This document shows, one piece after another, positions 1-6,906 of a stretch of DNA of 64,000 bases; within the stretch, counting starts at the first letter, position 1, and each line of letters starts with the position of its first letter. The position numbers were made by a program, and so were the translations under genes. This DNA is from Segatella copri (lineage in GTDB: Bacteria; Bacteroidota; Bacteroidia; Bacteroidales; Bacteroidaceae), in the NCBI RefSeq assembly GCF_019249795.2, contig NZ_CP156891.1:1382001-1446000 (forward strand), read 5' to 3'. The notes beneath the pieces were generated by a model. It did not search any database. It saw only the letters and a list, made by a program, of their open reading frames with translations, and had not been told where the DNA came from.

Positions 1-32
1 ACCAGTTCTAACACCCTTCGTTCTTTACTCAT
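1..32 (-). CDS. 5' end of a phage gene running off the window
   Basis: Only the first ten codons are visible, starting MSKERRVLEL. The ATG overlaps the stop of the next upstream gene in an ATGAGTAA arrangement, typical of translational coupling in a phage operon. A purine-rich ribosome-binding site lies just upstream, inside the 3' end of that gene. Function cannot be judged. Confidence 0.5.
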   Translation of the reverse strand, partial: MSKERRVLEL

Positions 33-201
33 TGTCTGCCACCTCCTTTCTCTCACCAAGATACTCACATTTCATGGCATCAAGCGACATATCGTTTAAT
101 CTGCCAGACAAGTCTCGGAACATCTGTTCTTGATCCAGGTAGGTAAAATCCTTTGTCTTGTCCTTGATGATTGCCACCAGGCTTTCAATCACTTCTTCCA
201 T
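25..201 (-). CDS. small early-region protein of Mu-like prophage (58 aa)
   Basis: A 58-codon ORF with start at 201 and stop at 25. It lies between the 89-aa gene and the partial downstream gene, four bases after the former and overlapping the latter. The product is acidic and probably helical (starts MEEVIESLVAII, ends EVADNE). Tight spacing and same strand as the transposase genes support it as a real gene of the prophage early operon. I recognise no family. Confidence 0.6.
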   Translation of the reverse strand: MEEVIESLVAIIKDKTKDFTYLDQEQMFRDLSGRLNDMSLDAMKCEYLGERKEVADNE

Positions 202-204
202 AAG

Positions 205-429
205 CTATATTATTTGATAAGTTACTTTTTCATATCCATGCCACTGGATGATTCTGTTTGCCCACATCAGACTTTTTGTTTTCAGTACAAACTTGCCTTT
301 GTTCTTCTGTGAGCGCATTACATTCAAGTCGCACTCGTAATCACGTTCAAGCCATTCTCTCATAACCGACTTGCATTGCTCTGCCGTCATCAAGATGAAA
401 ATGGTGTCACCATCCTTGTATTTGTCCAT
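205..429 (-). CDS. hypothetical Mu-like prophage protein (75 aa from the internal ATG)
   Basis: The frame is open from 474, but I prefer the ATG at 429 (MDKYKDGDTIF), which lies 5 bases after the stop of the upstream ATPase gene; the 474 start would overlap that gene by 40 bases. The product is basic, with a Trp/Lys-rich C-terminus. It sits in the unbroken minus-strand run of early genes. No family recognised. Confidence 0.6.
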   Translation of the reverse strand: MDKYKDGDTIFILMTAEQCKSVMREWLERDYECDLNVMRSQKNKGKFVLKTKSLMWANRIIQWHGYEKVTYQII

Positions 430-434
430 ACGCC

Positions 435-1058
435 TTATGCTTCGTTGCTTGTTTGTATTACTCCATCCTCCCATACGGTGAATGCCTCACCAGCCTCACC
501 AATGGCACGACCTTGGCAATATGCTTTATATCCTTGCACTCTCACCTTCATACCTGCCATGTACTTCAATCGGGCTGCTGGTTTGCCAAGCGGTTGCCCC
601 TTGTATTCCTGGCTGATGAATATGAAGCACTTTCGAGGGAAGTCATCTGCAAGCGTCTTGGCTTGCTCATAGCTCCAATTTGAATATTGGAAGCTGTCAA
701 TGATGACAAACTTGGCACTCTTGCGTTTTTTAAGCCTTGCCCTCAGATCGTCAAGGGTGTCGTCTGTTGCCACACGGAACTTGCCTTGCACCTCATTCAT
801 CTTGTAGCGGTTGATGCGGTCTTGAAAGCTCTTGCTCACACCTTCCTCATAACTCAGGTAAAGAACGCCACCATACGAGCAAAGTTCTTTGGCAAGCTGC
901 ATCACAAAGCTGCTCTTTCCGCTTGCGCTCGATCCTGACACAAACCATGTCTCTGTTATGCTTGGATAGCCAAACACCTTGCTCCATTTCTCACCCCAGG
1001 GAATGGTGACGTATGTCTTTGCTGCAATATCCCTGGGGCTGTATGCTCGCTTTGCCAT
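435..1058 (-). CDS. RecA/AAA_25-like P-loop ATPase of Mu-like prophage
   Basis: A 207-aa protein with a Walker A motif GSSASGKSS near residues 42-50 and a hydrophobic strand ending in a Walker B-like KFVIIDSF near residues 115-122, the layout of RadA/DnaB-type single-domain ATPases. It follows the MuB-type gene with a 2-base gap, so the two are surely co-transcribed. In Bacteroidota Mu-like phages a second ATPase often sits beside the transposition proteins. Its role, whether in replication, transposition targeting or recombination, is inference. Confidence 0.75.
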   Translation of the reverse strand: MAKRAYSPRDIAAKTYVTIPWGEKWSKVFGYPSITETWFVSGSSASGKSSFVMQLAKELCSYGGVLYLSYEEGVSKSFQDRINRYKMNEVQGKFRVATDDTLDDLRARLKKRKSAKFVIIDSFQYSNWSYEQAKTLADDFPRKCFIFISQEYKGQPLGKPAARLKYMAGMKVRVQGYKAYCQGRAIGEAGEAFTVWEDGVIQTSNEA

Positions 1059-1060
1059 GG

Positions 1061-1936
1061 TTATGCAAGTTTCAGTTTCTCTATCTCTGTATATACACGG
1101 CGCAAGCCACCATTTGTTTTTCTCACGATGGTTGCAATGTCGGCATCCTTTGGAGCGTTAGCCATTGCCACCACTTCTGCCTGATGGCGCAAGAACTTAT
1201 CACGTTCCTTGCCATCATCTGGTGTAACCTTGGAATATCTACCACCGTAACGGCTCAACATTTCGGTGTAACCAACCTTCTTGCACTCGATGGAGCGATT
1301 TATCTTCTCTTTCAGTCCATCCGCTCCCATCATGTACCAGGCGCAACAACGTTCGGTTGCATTCCAGAGAGCTTTGAGTTCCAAGAAAGCCTCATACTGC
1401 AAGTCTCCAGCTTCATCAAGGATGATAAGAGGGTGTTCGATGGAACGAAGGTAATAAACCAAATCCTCATACACATCGGCATAATGTCCCTTGCTGTCCA
1501 CGCCAAACTCTGATGCTATCTTGCGAACCAACTTCAACTTGGTCTTTACTTGTGAACAGTCGATATAAACTGCATTCTTGTGACCTTGCACATAATAGCG
1601 CGCCGTGAAGGTCTTTCCAATGTTGGGTATGTCGCAAAGGATGCTGCTTTGCCCTGAGCCTTGACAGAACTCTATTTGCTTGGTGATATACTTGAAGGTC
1701 TCTGTTGGGGCTGCGTTCCACTCTATTTCGTTGCGCAAGGCCACATTCAGCTTTCTTGCAATGCTCAACCAGTTGGCATCACTCAATGCCTTTTCTGTCT
1801 GGCCATTCTTCAACATACTATAGATGGATGTTGAAAGTCCAAGGGCGGTTGCGTGCTTTGCGTCACTTGGATAATTTGATCTGTTGGCTGCTATCGCTGC
1901 CAAAATCTTTTTCTTTGTTGCTTCTGCTATTGTCAT
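1061..1936 (-). CDS. MuB-like transposition ATPase / target-capture protein
   Basis: A 291-aa AAA ATPase directly downstream of the transposase. The first ~65 residues look like a helix-turn-helix domain, as in Mu B. An ATP-binding core follows, with P-loop DIPNIGKT (the usual first Gly replaced) and Walker B LIILDEAGDL. In Mu-type transposition B binds target DNA, stimulates the A transposase and provides target immunity. A 44-base gap separates it from the transposase gene. The family call rests on this context and the ATPase motifs; the degenerate Walker A is unusual but does not remove the key Lys and Thr. Confidence 0.85.
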   Translation of the reverse strand: MTIAEATKKKILAAIAANRSNYPSDAKHATALGLSTSIYSMLKNGQTEKALSDANWLSIARKLNVALRNEIEWNAAPTETFKYITKQIEFCQGSGQSSILCDIPNIGKTFTARYYVQGHKNAVYIDCSQVKTKLKLVRKIASEFGVDSKGHYADVYEDLVYYLRSIEHPLIILDEAGDLQYEAFLELKALWNATERCCAWYMMGADGLKEKINRSIECKKVGYTEMLSRYGGRYSKVTPDDGKERDKFLRHQAEVVAMANAPKDADIATIVRKTNGGLRRVYTEIEKLKLA

Positions 1937-1980
1937 TTTCTTAATCTTTAATCTTTATTATAATGATGTTTGAACGGTGT

Positions 1981-3978
1981 CTAAATGTCTGCCAAAGCCC
2001 TTTCCTCAATGCTCATGTCTGGCATATATGCTTCATCGGGTTCTTCTATCCTTGGCGGTGGAAGTACAAAGGTTTCCTCTGCCTCTTCCTTTGGAACATC
2101 CGACTTCATCACTCCAACCTTGCCAATGGCATTGTCCTTGACGTATTTCGTGAATGAGGCAACTTTCTTCTGTTGCACTTGATATTTCTCTTTGTCTTCA
2201 TCTGTCTGTTCTGCCATCACACGGTTGTAGGTTTCTACTCGTTCCACTTGGTCAATGAACCTGTCACCTTGAAAGATGAACACCTCTTGTGGCTTGCCAT
2301 CAGCATCTGGAATGTAGTATGCCGTCACCTTGTTGTTGTTTGGTTCCAGTCGTTCCAGCTTTTCGGTCTTGCTCAACCACCAATCTTCGTATGCCACTCT
2401 TACGGTGGAGTTCCTTCTGATGCTTGTTTCCACTCGCTCACCAATGTATCTTGCAAGCGTAAGTTTGTCAAGCGGTTGAAGGGTCGGATTGATGTTGGCA
2501 ACAAGAACGTCCCATCTGCTCATGCCTGGGTACTTCTTTTGATTCGGATGCAAGCTGTGATTCCACTCGTAGCTGTCTTGACGATCATCGGCAATCAGTT
2601 GGTCATAGCTGAAATATTCTTTGTCCTCATACAGCTCGTTTGTCTCGTCACTGATTTTCTTACTTTCCGTGCGCCACTTGCCCTTTCCGTAGAAACGGCC
2701 AATGCCTTCATGGTTCTTGTGGATGATGCTGCGTTTCTTCGCACCGTTCAAGTTCTCTGCATATTTCTCTTGCGAGTTCTGAGGCGCACAGAAATGAACG
2801 AATGGGAATGCGACACCTGCTTGCAGAAATCCGTCCTTGTATTGCGACATCAAGTGATTCTCAACCTCAATACCTGCTGGCATACCCCAACCATTGCGTT
2901 CTATCAGTCGGAACATATCCCTAAAGCAGTCAAGCACCAGGATTTCATCCTTTTTCCTTGCGTAAGATGCGCCAATCACACATTGGCTGACCACATCATA
3001 AGCATAGTAAGCGTGAACCCTTTGTTTGGTGTCTTTCAACTTTCGTGTCAAGTCCACGTCATCCATTGTGATTTGGCTCAAAGAGAACTCACCTGCATGG
3101 CGGTGCATGTGCGGCATCTGTTCGTGCATGAAGGTGGTGTAACTCATAAGCTCATGTTCAATTAGCACCTTGTTTTTCGGTCGGTTCAAGTAGTTGGTGA
3201 TTGTCGATTCACTCAAAACCTTTGGTTCACCGCTCTTGTCTGTGAAATCATCGGGGTTGAATAGTTCTCCAGTTTCAGGATCATAGACCTCTATTTCACC
3301 ACAAACAAACGAATTGTATAGTTCCAAGACACTTGTGTTGAATGGCTTGTTAGGAAGTACTGCCAAGCCCAAAATCAAGCGTTCCGTCTTGTGATCAACC
3401 TTGCGTGCGCTTTGGTTTCCGAACTTGCCACTTATCAGACAGGCATAGCCAAACTTCTTGTATTCGGCTACTTTCTTTCTGAATCGCATGGTTGAAGCTG
3501 GTAGCGTATGGCCAAATTTCTCTTTGAGTGTTTTGATGGTGGTTGCCATCTTTTCCCAGTCGTATTTTTCTCCCATCAGCTTCTTTGATGCGCTTGCACG
3601 GTTGTAGAGCTTGATGCAAGTGTTCAGAACAGAGGCATTAACCACATATTCCTTCACTTTCTCTTGTGTGAGGTCAAGCCCAGTCTTGGCACGGTCGTTA
3701 AAGAACGCAACGGCTGCTTGGTCGGTCTCATAGTTGGACGTTATCCAACCTTCCAGTCTCACAGTGTCACCACCAGGATAAAGTTCATCCACCATTTTGC
3801 GGTAGATGGTAGGAATGCTATCAACGGCAACCAGAGCATAACGTCCTTGCCCCTTACCGCTACGCACCACATTGATGCGCTTCCTGGCAGATAGCTGCTT
3901 GTAGTTCGAGGCAGTCATTATGCCACCGTCAACAAGCTCACGTGCTGAAATGCAAAGTGTGTTACCGTAATACTCCAT
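1981..3978 (-). CDS. Mu-type DDE transposase (MuA-like)
   Basis: 665 aa, the usual size for Mu A. The N-terminal ~60 residues (ARELVDGGIMTASNYKQL) form a Mu-like winged-helix DNA-binding domain. The catalytic rve core carries the first Asp in QITMDDVDL and the Glu in the segment around ENLNGAKKRSI. The C-terminal ~150 residues resemble the Mu-transpos_C beta domain and tail. The start is fixed by an excellent GGAGGTGAG ribosome-binding site 5 bases before ATG 3978. It heads the ATPase genes and lies near the divergent repressor, the standard left-end order of Mu-like phages. Confidence 0.92.
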   Translation of the reverse strand: MEYYGNTLCISARELVDGGIMTASNYKQLSARKRINVVRSGKGQGRYALVAVDSIPTIYRKMVDELYPGGDTVRLEGWITSNYETDQAAVAFFNDRAKTGLDLTQEKVKEYVVNASVLNTCIKLYNRASASKKLMGEKYDWEKMATTIKTLKEKFGHTLPASTMRFRKKVAEYKKFGYACLISGKFGNQSARKVDHKTERLILGLAVLPNKPFNTSVLELYNSFVCGEIEVYDPETGELFNPDDFTDKSGEPKVLSESTITNYLNRPKNKVLIEHELMSYTTFMHEQMPHMHRHAGEFSLSQITMDDVDLTRKLKDTKQRVHAYYAYDVVSQCVIGASYARKKDEILVLDCFRDMFRLIERNGWGMPAGIEVENHLMSQYKDGFLQAGVAFPFVHFCAPQNSQEKYAENLNGAKKRSIIHKNHEGIGRFYGKGKWRTESKKISDETNELYEDKEYFSYDQLIADDRQDSYEWNHSLHPNQKKYPGMSRWDVLVANINPTLQPLDKLTLARYIGERVETSIRRNSTVRVAYEDWWLSKTEKLERLEPNNNKVTAYYIPDADGKPQEVFIFQGDRFIDQVERVETYNRVMAEQTDEDKEKYQVQQKKVASFTKYVKDNAIGKVGVMKSDVPKEEAEETFVLPPPRIEEPDEAYMPDMSIEERALADI

Positions 3979-3993
3979 TTCTCACCTCCTTGA

Positions 3994-4443
3994 TTATTCG
4001 GCACAAACAGGTCTTGCGTACTTTTTGTAAAGCTCTGGGGTAGTCAAGATGTCGGCATCCCTCTGTGTCCATGCAGCAAAGATGCTTTGGATTTCTTCCA
4101 GTTGCTTGATTTTCACATCCTGGTATTGCTTCATCATCTTGCCCTTGTAGAACACATCCACATTGCCATTGGCTTTGTTGCACTCAATCATTGCACCATT
4201 GGGGAAGTATTGGCGCATATAGCCATCTGCATCATGGATGGTCTCAACCTCTGGGGCAACTATCATCACAATGCCACCTTTCTGCTTGGCATATACACGG
4301 ATGCGCTTTGCCTTGTCACTTTCGCCACGCTTTGCGTCAAAGTTCAGGGCATAATAAACCATTTTCCCTGTAACGTTGAACGCTGCCATGATGTCCTGGC
4401 GAACTTCTCTTGTTACGTCAATGTACTTTTTCATTGCTTCCAT
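3994..4443 (-). CDS. early-region hypothetical protein upstream of the transposase
   Basis: 149 aa, first gene of the minus-strand early operon. Its N-terminal part (KKYIDVTREVRQDIMAAFNV) reads as a possible helix-turn-helix and the C-terminus ends in TTPELYKKYARPVCAE. Position matches that of Ner or other early DNA-binding regulators in Mu-like phages, but I cannot assign a family. An alternative start lies three codons in (MKKYIDV, 4434). It is 15 bases upstream of the transposase gene. Confidence 0.7.
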   Translation of the reverse strand: MEAMKKYIDVTREVRQDIMAAFNVTGKMVYYALNFDAKRGESDKAKRIRVYAKQKGGIVMIVAPEVETIHDADGYMRQYFPNGAMIECNKANGNVDVFYKGKMMKQYQDVKIKQLEEIQSIFAAWTQRDADILTTPELYKKYARPVCAE

Positions 4444-4513
4444 TTTTAATCGTTATACAAATCTTGTTTTATCTTTTTAAGATGCAAAATTCGTCTTTCT
4501 CACGCCTTTTTTG

Positions 4514-4556
4514 TATCTTTGGCGCGGTGTTCCTTTAGTAACACGGTGCAAAGATA
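4514..4556. promoter_or_regulatory. face-to-face early/repressor promoters with palindromic operator
   Basis: Two Bacteroidota -7 boxes face each other: TATCTTTG on plus at 4514-4521, reading toward the repressor, and the same box on minus at 4549-4556, reading toward the early operon. Between them is an inverted repeat GTGTT-N8-AACAC (4527-4544) that would overlap both transcription starts. This is the expected place for the prophage repressor to silence the early operon and itself. No transcript data are available; the assignment is from sequence only. Confidence 0.6.
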
Positions 4557-4573
4557 AACAAAATATCTCGATT

Positions 4574-5275
4574 ATGCAAGAAAATAAACAAGAAAAATCG
4601 CTCATAAAGCAAAATATCTTGCTTTACTTATCCAAAAAGGACGTTACACCCTATGAATTTTACAAAAAATCGGGTGTAACACGTGGTATATTGCAACAAA
4701 ACAATGGTATTAGTGAAGATAATATTGCAAGATTTCTCGCTTATGCTCCAGATGTAAATGTAGAGTGGCTGATAACTGGCAATGGTGATATGTTGCGCAC
4801 TATGCAAGAAAATAAACAAGAAAAATCGCCATATAATGATTCTTTAACATATTGCACTCCAAAGCTCGCTGATGATCCAAATGTTGGTAAGCCATACTAT
4901 GATGTTGATTTCATTGGAGGCTTCACTGAGATATTCAACTCGCAGGTAAGTGTTCCTGCTACCAACATTGTCATCCGTGGTTTTGAAAAGGCCGATTTGT
5001 GGTGCAATGTTACAGGTCATTCAATGGAGCCAAAAATCAACCATGGCGACATCATTGCCCTTCGCCAATGTACGCTGGATGATGTCCAGTATGGCGAAAT
5101 ATACGCTGTTGTGCTTGACACGATACGAACCATCAAGATATTGCGCAAGTCTGGTGATCCTGACAAGCTCCGTTTCATCCCAATCAACTTGCAAGATTTC
5201 GATGAACAAGAATACCCCAAATCAAGGATATTGAACATCTTTGAGGTCATTGGTAGCATCAGCAAGTTCTTTTAA
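4574..5275 (+). CDS. prophage repressor, HTH plus S24/LexA-like peptidase domain
   Basis: 234 aa from the ATG at 4574; the longer start at 4511 would lie upstream of the promoter box and is rejected. Residues 1-70 form a helix-turn-helix domain in which MQENKQEKS begins the protein. The C-terminal half holds the S24 signature TGHSMEPKINHGDII (catalytic Ser) and a Lys in TIRTIKILRKS, so it should self-cleave like LexA or CI-type repressors. A 29-bp stretch of the start region is repeated in frame inside the gene. Divergent from the transposase operon, so very likely the lysogeny repressor. Confidence 0.85.
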   Translation: MQENKQEKSLIKQNILLYLSKKDVTPYEFYKKSGVTRGILQQNNGISEDNIARFLAYAPDVNVEWLITGNGDMLRTMQENKQEKSPYNDSLTYCTPKLADDPNVGKPYYDVDFIGGFTEIFNSQVSVPATNIVIRGFEKADLWCNVTGHSMEPKINHGDIIALRQCTLDDVQYGEIYAVVLDTIRTIKILRKSGDPDKLRFIPINLQDFDEQEYPKSRILNIFEVIGSISKFF

Positions 5276-5282
5276 CCTCATA

Positions 5283-5318
5283 GTGACACCCCCTTTGGTA
5301 CTCCAAGTGGGGTGTCAC
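5283..5318 (+). terminator. hairpin after the repressor gene
   Basis: Ten-base arms GTGACACCCC and GGGGTGTCAC around a 16-base loop, 8 bases after the repressor stop. The run of T that follows is weak, so it may be a poor terminator or an RNA-stabilising hairpin. Confidence 0.45.
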
Positions 5319-5397
5319 CCCCTCTTTATCGCCTCAAAAGCCCTATATATTATATATAATAAGGTGTAAACTTCAAAAAACGTTGCTCACAAAGGGG

Positions 5398-5530
5398 TAG
5401 TTTCTTCACAATTAACCGCAAAAAGTGGTTAGTTTCTTCATTCAGCTTTTTGTATGCCAACGACCCCACTTTTGTAACCCTTAATTCTCGAAAGTGTAAC
5501 CCTTAACTGTAACCCTTAGTGTAACCCTTA
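5398..5530. repeat. candidate Mu-type end-binding repeats
   Basis: Four exact copies of TGTAACCCTTA start at 5473, 5495, 5508 and 5520. Just before them two copies of TAGTTTCTTCA lie at 5398-5408 and 5430-5440. They fall outside the repressor, where Mu-like phages carry their left-end transposase sites. They could equally be extra repressor operators. The exact prophage end and the host duplication cannot be fixed from one end alone. Confidence 0.5.
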
Positions 5531-5561
5531 CCCCAAAATCGCCACTTTTCAACACGAAAAA

Positions 5562-5587
5562 AGGGAGCCGTAAAGCCCCCTCATTCA
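5562..5587 (-). terminator. intrinsic terminator of the 80-aa gene
   Basis: On the minus strand a GGGGGC / GCTCCC stem (one G-T pair) with a 6-base loop is followed by six T. It lies 43 bases past the stop of the gene at 5630-5872. Confidence 0.6.
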
Positions 5588-5629
5588 TATTCGGTTTGAA
5601 TACCGTAAATAAGCCGTTCTAACGGCGTT

Positions 5630-5872
5630 TTAACCACTTCCTTTCATAGACCCTTGCCGACCACCAGAAATAAGCGTAGATTGCTTTATAATAGCTCGTT
5701 TCGTGATTATAGACCCATTCCCAGACAGCCCAGCATGAAGCAAGTAACTCTTGGTACATCCGACCTCTTCTGAGGTCAGCACGGTATAAACCGCCGATAT
5801 GCTTGAAAAGTAGAAGTCTTTCAAGCCATTATGTTTGCCCACAATAAGATGGACGTGTATAACCTTTGCCAT
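5630..5872 (-). CDS. small conserved Bacteroidota protein of unknown function (80 aa)
   Basis: 80 aa (MAKVIHVHLIVGK...). The pattern 'VIHVxL..GK...FYFxSISAVYTVLTSEEVG...YLLH' followed by 'TKRAIIKQSTLI' resembles short orphan proteins I recall from Bacteroides and Prevotella accessory regions. No function is known to me. A terminator lies downstream, and the upstream DNA is A/T-rich. It lies between the candidate prophage end and an IS fragment, so it may be host or element cargo. Confidence 0.6.
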   Translation of the reverse strand: MAKVIHVHLIVGKHNGLKDFYFSSISAVYTVLTSEEVGCTKSYLLHAGLSGNGSIITKRAIIKQSTLISGGRQGSMKGSG

Positions 5873-6207
5873 ATCAATTCATTTAAATTTCGGTGCAAAT
5901 ATACCAAATAATTATTATATGGAATAATTTTGCATTTTAAATAATCATAAAAGGGCAAAAATAAAGGGTAGCGATTGCCACCCATGCACACGCCCCATCA
6001 TCCTCATGTAAGCCATTTGTAAACCTCATTCAAGTCCACCGCCCTCAAACGCAAGTCAGGAGACCACAGAATTAAACCAAAATTAAACCCATGTAAACGT
6101 TTCGTTTTGTGTCGCTATTCATGCAAGATTATCGTAACTAACTATATTTCAAAGACTTCACTCGATTTTGGGGCATAAGGCTTTATATACGCTTCGTTCT
6201 GTGCCCT
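5873..6207. other. intergenic DNA between the orphan gene and the IS fragment
   Basis: About 335 bases with no convincing gene on either strand. It includes an A/T-rich promoter-like part near 5880-5950 and a short repeat of ATTAAAC near 6073-6089. The right end abuts the truncated transposase, so a recombination junction lies at or near 6205. Confidence 0.4.
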
Positions 6208-6738
6208 TTACTTGCGATAACGCTTAATGACGCCGATATAGAAATCTACCATAGTCTTGTTTCTAAGACTCAGTTCTTTATTACTTAGCGACTGGTGTGC
6301 TTTTAACATCATGCAGTCTTTGGCATCAATATCAATGAGGCCAATACCCATGATTTCGAGACCATGTTTAACAGACTGTGCACATCCCGACCAAAAACGA
6401 CCGATATGTGGAGTCTTCTTGCCAGCTTTGCTGATGTAGCTGGGATCAATGGCAATAGCCCATCTTCCCTGTTTACCAAAGAAGCGCTTGGCAAGTGAGA
6501 CATTAAGTTTGAGCCAGTCAACGCTTTTCGACTTTTTTAAGCCGAATGCGTTGCGATAGGTTTGCTCAACATGCGAGCCATACCTCCCCATTTGGGTGAA
6601 ATTTATCTTTCTTGGTATTACCATGAACAAAATTATCACCTCGATGAGTATTTTCTCGAAACTTTTTGTTAACTTTGCAGCCGAATCTTCAACTGCATCT
6701 TTAAAGATATCCATATATTGGTCAAGTCCTGTATTCAT
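6208..6738 (-). pseudogene. truncated IS4-like DDE transposase (N-terminal part)
   Basis: 176 codons starting MNTGLDQYMDIFKDA. They contain the first catalytic Asp region of IS4-like transposases (GRWAIAIDPSYISKAGK). The frame ends at KRYRK, before the regions that should carry the second Asp and the Glu of a full-length ~400-aa protein. The remaining 3' half is absent in the next kilobase, so the element is dead. Truncation may reflect insertion of the neighbouring mobile DNA or a deletion. Confidence 0.75.
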
Positions 6739-6906
6739 ATAATTTTGCGTTTGTCGTGATTTGCAAAGTTACTGAAAATCAGCGACTTTACCAACTTTTT
6801 ATAGTTAAGTTTTCATAAGCATTTCTTAATATAAGTTATTGATTTACAGACGATTAAATGTTAATTTAACGCAGTATAGTTTTAACTAACAATATATAAT
6901 AATCCT

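Noticed and set aside
2173..3165. 330-codon plus-strand frame across the transposase gene
   Set aside because: It lies wholly opposite the MuA-type coding sequence, has no ribosome-binding site and reads as antisense low-complexity protein.
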